A stretch of DNA of 20,146 nt from Physocladia obscura (lineage: Eukaryota; Chytridiomycota; Chytridiomycetes; Chytridiales; Chytriomycetaceae). The DNA is taken from NCBI GenBank assembly GCA_027596945.1, contig JADGJH010000365.1, forward strand, positions 1 to 20,146. Direction: 5' to 3'. The notes below the pieces were generated by a model that ran no database searches, was not told where the DNA came from, and saw only the letters and a program-made list of their open reading frames with translations. Shown one piece after another: positions 19,803 to 20,146 of this stretch (position 1 is the first letter of the stretch; each line of letters begins with the position of its first letter). The translations under genes were made by a program, and so were the position numbers.

Positions 19803-20050
19803 TCATTATCTATATTATCGATAAGATTGCGCAACAGTGAATTCATGGGTCACAAGTTCAGAAGCGTCTTATTTCATGGGATCATGACGTCAGACTCTTT
19901 TCTTTCAAATTTAATACTGTTTCTTTTGTTTTAAACAATAACATATGATTGTTTCAACAAGGAATTTCCATCAAAATTCATTATCCGATTGATTACACAC
20001 ATGTGAACGTATTTTCTGTGATACCGCTTTTTCTTATCTTAGTTTTATCT
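19803..20050. promoter_or_regulatory. Cluster of GATA motifs upstream of the ammonium transporter
   Basis: In the 5' flank of the transporter, TTATC/GATAA cores occur at 19806-19810, as a facing pair TTATCGATAAG at 19815-19825, at 19981-19985, as CTTATCTT near 20034, and as TTATCT near 20045. Fungal nitrogen genes are controlled by GATA factors (AreA/NIT2, Gln3 families) that bind such sites, often in pairs, and ammonium transporters are classic targets. The match to function is inference. The region is AT-rich, so some sites may be chance. Confidence 0.45.
19885..19892. promoter_or_regulatory. Perfect CRE palindrome TGACGTCA
   Basis: An exact 8-nt ATF/CREB-type bZIP recognition palindrome lies about 365 nt upstream of the transporter ATG, among the GATA motifs. 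Fungal Atf1/Sko1-type stress regulators bind this sequence. It could equally serve a gene beyond the right edge of the window. Nothing else can be supported in 19520-20146. Confidence 0.4.
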
Positions 20051-20146
20051 GATTCAATCAAATTGCCTGTAAATTGGAGGACTCATTTGATTTACCCCGT
20101 TCCACTGCCGTTTTTTCAATATCCCTGTTCCAAACAGATCCAAAAC

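Noticed and set aside
1..20146. tRNA, rRNA, CRISPR array or bacterial operon structure
   Set aside because: No cloverleaf, rRNA core or regular repeat-spacer array was seen, and introns show the DNA is eukaryotic.

Overview
This window is eukaryotic nuclear DNA. Its protein genes are cut by short GT-AG introns, mostly 50-95 nt, use the standard genetic code, and sit as gene islands in AT-rich DNA full of homopolymer runs. The gene set fits a fungus: a Mep/Amt ammonium transporter, a long-chain acyl-CoA synthetase, a casein kinase 1-like kinase and an alginate-lyase-family protein. An early-diverging (chytrid-like) fungus is my best guess, but that is inference, not proof.

Layout. 1-1314 (+): 3' part of a membrane-anchored alginate lyase-family (PL5-like) gene, 3 exons. 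1315-2480: AT-rich DNA with a decayed coding trace on +. 2500-4200: poorly resolved region with small candidate exons on both strands, including a possible coiled-coil gene on - and a 59-residue ORF plus an isolated membrane-helix exon on +. 4352-7030 (-): long-chain acyl-CoA synthetase, 7 exons. 7031-11457: long gene-poor tract with a decayed Tc1/mariner-IS630-type transposase trace (+) and a 1.2-kb decayed ORF of unknown family (-). 11500-12798 (+): CK1-like kinase, 4 exons, lacking the usual metal-binding Asn of its catalytic loop. 12860-13190: another decayed trace on -. 13573-14574 (+): intronless, GC-richer alpha/beta hydrolase, a candidate horizontal acquisition. 15185-16091 (-): intron-bearing retropepsin-like aspartic protease gene or young pseudogene. 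16390-17050 (+): decayed PIF/Harbinger transposase that keeps one canonical intron. 17102-17551 (-): open frame of unknown function. 17909-19519 (-): Amt/Mep ammonium transporter, 4 exons. Its 5' flank holds a cluster of GATA motifs and one perfect CRE-type palindrome.

The well-supported genes do not form an operon or an evident pathway. The ammonium transporter with GATA motifs is the one place where sequence suggests regulation (nitrogen supply). The rest reads as housekeeping and accessory genes separated by remnants of at least two DNA-transposon superfamilies, unknown repeats and a retroelement-type protease. The most interesting items are the retropepsin-like locus, the unknown decayed ORFs, the atypical CK1 catalytic loop and the intronless hydrolase.
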